Shown: positions 37,303 to 40,398 of the stretch, piece by piece | Layout: each line of letters opens with the position of its first letter | Position numbering within the stretch: position 1 is the stretch's first letter | NCBI GenBank assembly: GCA_030641525.1 | Contig: DAOWHH010000012.1 | Location: forward strand, 1 to 40,398 | Length of the DNA stretch: 40,398 bases | Direction of reading: 5' to 3' | From: a bacterium | Lineage (GTDB): Bacteria > Patescibacteriota > Minisyncoccia > Phycocordibacterales > UBA12079 | Notes under the pieces: generated by a model | What the model was told of the DNA's origin: nothing | What the model saw: the letters and a program-made list of their open reading frames with translations, nothing else | The model's database searches: none | Translations under genes and position numbers: made by a program

Positions 37303-38565
37303 TTATGAACTAATTATTACCTCTATTTTACCCGTACTACGAGGAAATGAGCTTTTCCAAAATGGTTTTATTACAACTTCTGCTTGTTCGATACTATCAT
37401 AATTAGACAAAATAACATTTGTATTACTTTTAGGTTGACCAACAAAATCATTCTTTAATTTTTCTATATCAAAAACCCACTCAAAATTAGTTTTCCCTTT
37501 TAAAGAAAATACAAAACGATTTTCTATCCACGGTATTACATCTGCTTTATTTTTAATTTCAAATTCTAATTCATCCCAATTAACCACAATAACATTACTT
37601 CCATCATATTCATCAACAGTATTTTCAGCAACATATTTACTTAAATTATTTTTATCAAAAATAATTGCATATACATTTACCTTTTCTTTCACCTCCACTC
37701 CATCTTTCAAGTCAAAAGTGCCTACAAATTCTGATTCTACAAAAATAGCATCTTCAAATAGAACAAAATCTTCTGATATTTTTACTTTAATATCCTCAAT
37801 CAATTTCTTAGTTAAACTTTGACTTAATGCTAATCTTGCATTTTCAACATTTTCTTCTGAGGCAATTTTTTTAGTACCACTAAAACCACCTGTCATAGTA
37901 GACTTAGATCTTGCATAAAACTTATCAAAACGCTCTGTTCCGCTAAATCCTGGAATAGTGAAATCCGACAATCCAATATTAAATTTATCACCTGGTTGAT
38001 CGGCATAAACTATAACCTCTATACTTCCAGGTATATCCTTACCAGTACTATCCTTTTCTTGCCCAGAAACAACAATTGATTGTTGTATACGATAAATAAG
38101 ACCTTCTGGAGTTTCAAAACGAGTATTCTTAATAAGTCGTTGATTATCTGAACTAAAATTATTGAATACAATTATAGTTCCACTAGCCCTTTCCTCAATA
38201 TCCTCTTCACTTTCTACAGGAACAGAACTAGAACTTATTTCTTCTAAATTGATTATATCAAAAGGTACACCTCCTGTTTCGTCGTCAGAAACAGCTATGA
38301 AATTAGCATCTGTTCTTTTTTCTAATTGTTTAGGATTAATTGTAATAATCACACTTGAAGATACGAAAGATAAAAATACAAAAACAACCACAATTATTGC
38401 CAATAAAGAAAATAGAAAACCTTTTCCAAAAAATGTTTTTTTAGTTGAAGAAGATCTAGAATATTTATGATTTGTTTTTGGTTTTTTTTCATTAGGAATA
38501 GGAATATCCTGAATAGATCTTTTAAATGAAGTTACATCTTGAATTGTTTTTTTTGCGCTTGTCAT
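37303..38565 (-). CDS. CPR-type membrane-anchored extracellular protein (baseplate J-like annotation common in CPR)
   Basis: 420 aa; Ser-rich cytoplasmic N-term, TM FLFSLLAIIVVVFVFLSFV, beta-rich ectodomain RASGTIIVFNNFSSDNQRLIKNTRFETPEGLIYRI. Confidence 0.6.
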   Translation of the reverse strand: MTSAKKTIQDVTSFKRSIQDIPIPNEKKPKTNHKYSRSSSTKKTFFGKGFLFSLLAIIVVVFVFLSFVSSSVIITINPKQLEKRTDANFIAVSDDETGGVPFDIINLEEISSSSVPVESEEDIEERASGTIIVFNNFSSDNQRLIKNTRFETPEGLIYRIQQSIVVSGQEKDSTGKDIPGSIEVIVYADQPGDKFNIGLSDFTIPGFSGTERFDKFYARSKSTMTGGFSGTKKIASEENVENARLALSQSLTKKLIEDIKVKISEDFVLFEDAIFVESEFVGTFDLKDGVEVKEKVNVYAIIFDKNNLSKYVAENTVDEYDGSNVIVVNWDELEFEIKNKADVIPWIENRFVFSLKGKTNFEWVFDIEKLKNDFVGQPKSNTNVILSNYDSIEQAEVVIKPFWKSSFPRSTGKIEVIISS

Positions 38566-38690
38566 AATAAATTGGTAGGTGAAGAGTAAAAAATTAGAAA
38601 GTAGCGAAATGAATAAGGCTTCGTCTTATTAATTCTACCTATCACATTCTACCCTCTATATTCTACTCCTGCCTGTCGGTAGGCAGGTTC
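38566..38690 (-). repeat. modular palindromic intergenic element (GTAGAA-type arms)
   Basis: Arms GTAGAATATAGAGGGTAGAATGTGATAGGTAGAATT / CTACTTTCTAATTTTTTACTCTTCACCTACC around AATAAGACGAAGCCTTATT, plus CCTGCCTGTCGGTAGGCAGG; abuts next ATG. Confidence 0.55.
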
Positions 38691-38725
38691 TAAATTAATA
38701 ATTTAATAAATATAAATCCCTTTTG

Positions 38726-38798
38726 TGCTGAGGGGCGGGCTCGAACCGCCGACCCTTCGCTCTTCAGGCGAATGCTCTACCAACTGAGCTACCTCAGC
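38726..38798 (-). tRNA. tRNA-Phe (GAA), CCA not encoded
   Basis: GCTGAGG...TTCGC-CTGAAGA-GCGAA...GGCGGTTCGAGCCCGCC-CCTCAGC-A. Confidence 0.96.
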
Positions 38799-38834
38799 AT
38801 TTTTTTAAAAAACAATTTTTTTAGAATAAAAAAA

Positions 38835-39137
38835 TTACTGATTCTGAAAATTCTTACTAAAATTAAATATCTCAAAGAAAGTATCTGTAGTCTCAGTTAC
38901 ACCTTCAGTTAAGCTACTAGCCCCTGATTGTATTTGATGGACTGTCTCTCGTGCAGAATCAACAAAAGGCTGAACATAATAGTAAGCCCCTAAAGAGATC
39001 CCAACTATTATCACCCAATAAATGATACGAGAAATACGTCCCCATAACATACCTTTCTTTATTTTATTGAGTATTTGACGATTTTCCTTAATCGTCTTAA
39101 GACTCTCTTTTAACATTTGTTTTTCTTCTGAATCCAC
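38835..39137 (-). CDS. hypothetical single-TM protein
   Basis: 100 aa; coiled coil + TM IIYWVIIVGISLGAYYYV. Confidence 0.7.
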   Translation of the reverse strand: MDSEEKQMLKESLKTIKENRQILNKIKKGMLWGRISRIIYWVIIVGISLGAYYYVQPFVDSARETVHQIQSGASSLTEGVTETTDTFFEIFNFSKNFQNQ

Positions 39138-39212
39138 AATAATTATATTATCACAATAAATTAAATTATAAAATAGCTTTTATTATCCTTAAAAAACAAA
39201 ATTATGAGATAT

Positions 39213-39269
39213 TCTCGGTAAGAATAAAACTTAGATATAGACGTTAGGAGTGTCTTGTTCTATCCATTG
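39213..39269 (-). pseudogene. degenerate tRNA-Arg fragment lacking the 5' part
   Basis: TCTCGGTAAGAATAAAACTTAGATATAGACGTTAGGAGTGTCTTGTTCTATCCATTG vs functional copy; long identical anticodon-arm/D-arm block. Confidence 0.85.
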
Positions 39270-39316
39270 TCCCATTGACTAGGGGATCCCCCCACCCATT
39301 AGGGTGAAACTCCTTG

Positions 39317-39388
39317 TGCTCTCGGCAAGAATCGAACTTACATCTAGACGTTAGGAGTGTCTTGTTCTATCCATTGAACTACGAGAGC
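39317..39388 (-). tRNA. tRNA-Arg (CCT)
   Basis: GCTCTCGTAGTTCAATGGATAGAACAAGACACTCCTAACGTCTAGATGTAAGTTCGATTCTTGCCGAGAGCA; acceptor GCTCTCG/CGAGAGC. Confidence 0.92.
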
Positions 39389-39421
39389 AGAATTTGGAAG
39401 TTCTAACTCCCAAATAAAAAA

Positions 39422-39655
39422 TTATAGCCCCAATAAACCTGAAATCTTAGCTTGATCAAAACCAATTATCATTTCGTCATCAACCATAATAACAGGAACT
39501 CCCATTTGCCCACTAATATCTACCAATTCTTGCCTTTTCTTTTCATCTGTGGATACGTCAAAAACTTCATATTTAATATTATTTTCGTCAAAAAAATCTT
39601 TGGCTATATTACAATAACCACAAGTGGGAGTTGTATATATTTTTACTTTTTTCAT
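39422..39655 (-). CDS. glutaredoxin-like protein
   Basis: KIYTTPTCGYCNIAKDFFDENNIKYEVFDVS...GQMGVPVIMVDDEMIIGFD. Confidence 0.93.
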   Translation of the reverse strand: MKKVKIYTTPTCGYCNIAKDFFDENNIKYEVFDVSTDEKKRQELVDISGQMGVPVIMVDDEMIIGFDQAKISGLLGL

Positions 39656-39720
39656 CTTATTTTTTATATTTACTTAATAAGTATTAATTATACTTTTTTT
39701 ACAAAAAATATCAAAATAAA

Positions 39721-40287
39721 TCATTTTTTTAATATATCTTTACCATAAACTCCAGCTAATAAATCTAAATCTTTACCACTTGTCTTTAATAAATCAATAT
39801 TCTTTTCTTTTAAGCTTTCCAAAACTTTCATACCTGCTTCGTCGCCGATAATATTTTTATACATTTGGGAAAAAGCTGCAAAATCTTTAATAAAACAATG
39901 TCCACCCGCCCCTCGTCCTTCTCCATTAGATATTTCTTTTTTATTATGTAATTCATTAAAAAGATCAGAATCAAGTCCTATATGACCACCAAGTTCTCCG
40001 CTTTTATGTACTGGATTTAAATGAGTTGAACCAATTCGTGGATCAGCTGCTAATGAATTTCTAATTACTTCCCAATTACAACCCAATTTTTCTGCCAAAT
40101 CATAAAGTATATTAATATAAACAACCTTTAAATACAGAAAATTATTACCACCGTATTTTATCAATTCAGCTTCATTGGAATTGCAAATTAATTGATAAGA
40201 CGCCTTTGGTAGAACATTCATTACTTCCTGTGCTTTAATCCGATAATTATCATTATCAATTGGAATACCAATGATCGTTATGGTTCA
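39721..40287 (-). pseudogene. UDP-glucose/GDP-mannose dehydrogenase-like, N-terminally truncated
   Basis: NEAELIKYGGNNFLYLKVVYINILYDLAEKLGCNWEVIRNSLAADPRIGSTHLNPVHKSG...GAGGHCFIKDFAAF; frame runs up only to a stop near 40288. Confidence 0.75.
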
Positions 40288-40327
40288 ATACCTATGCAAC
40301 ACTTTAATCGTGTAGAATTAAAGAATT

Positions 40328-40398
40328 ATGACATATACAACAAACCCTCATTTACCAAAGGTGCGAAGAGACGCAGTCCGTCTTGTAAAGTATAGAAA
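40328..40398 (+). CDS. transposase-like protein, N-terminal fragment (runs off the right edge)
   Basis: MTYTTNPHLPKVRRDAVRLVKYR; matches the recalled N-terminus of CPR IS481/IS3-like HTH transposases. Confidence 0.5.
   Translation, partial: MTYTTNPHLPKVRRDAVRLVKYR

Noticed and set aside
1-40398. Alternative genetic code (UGA=Gly, or TAG reassigned)
   Set aside because: gltX, murG, dprA and rpmJ end in TGA and dnaJ, grpE and secG end in TAG at expected positions; standard bacterial code fits
1-40398. CRISPR array
   Set aside because: No regularly spaced direct repeats with unique spacers and no cas-like genes were seen
1-40398. Phage or classical defence system
   Set aside because: No capsid, terminase, restriction-modification, toxin-antitoxin or retron signatures recognised among the ORFs

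Overview
The window looks like part of an AT-rich Patescibacteria/CPR (Parcubacteria-like) chromosome. This is inferred from gene content and protein style; no database search was run. Housekeeping content includes five aminoacyl-tRNA synthetases (gltX, serS, an archaeal-type aspS, trpS, tyrS), murG/ftsW/an ftsQ-like gene, dus, an RNase P RNA gene, dprA, secG, RNase J, dnaK/grpE/dnaJ, and an infA-rpmJ-rpsM-rpsK-rpsD-rpoA-rplQ-rplM-rpsI run. There are two tRNAs, a tRNA-Arg fragment, and partial transposases at both window edges, the right one abutting a truncated UDP-sugar dehydrogenase. The most interesting non-gene signals are: (1) a family of 3'-UTR inverted-repeat elements with variable but complementary stems around a conserved loop (27739-27814, 32101-32168, 37103-37293), one copy nested inside another; (2) modular palindromic elements placed between the stop codon of one gene and the start codon of the next; (3) palindromic segments apparently inserted in frame in the ftsQ-like gene; (4) a small-protein island at 23.1-27.6 kb with two related Cys-rich peptides, one with an in-frame TAG, and a 270-bp near-identical duplication of the tyrS 5' region that supplies a -35 box to the second peptide gene; (5) a CPR-type 235-aa protein with a leader able to form mutually exclusive hairpins.
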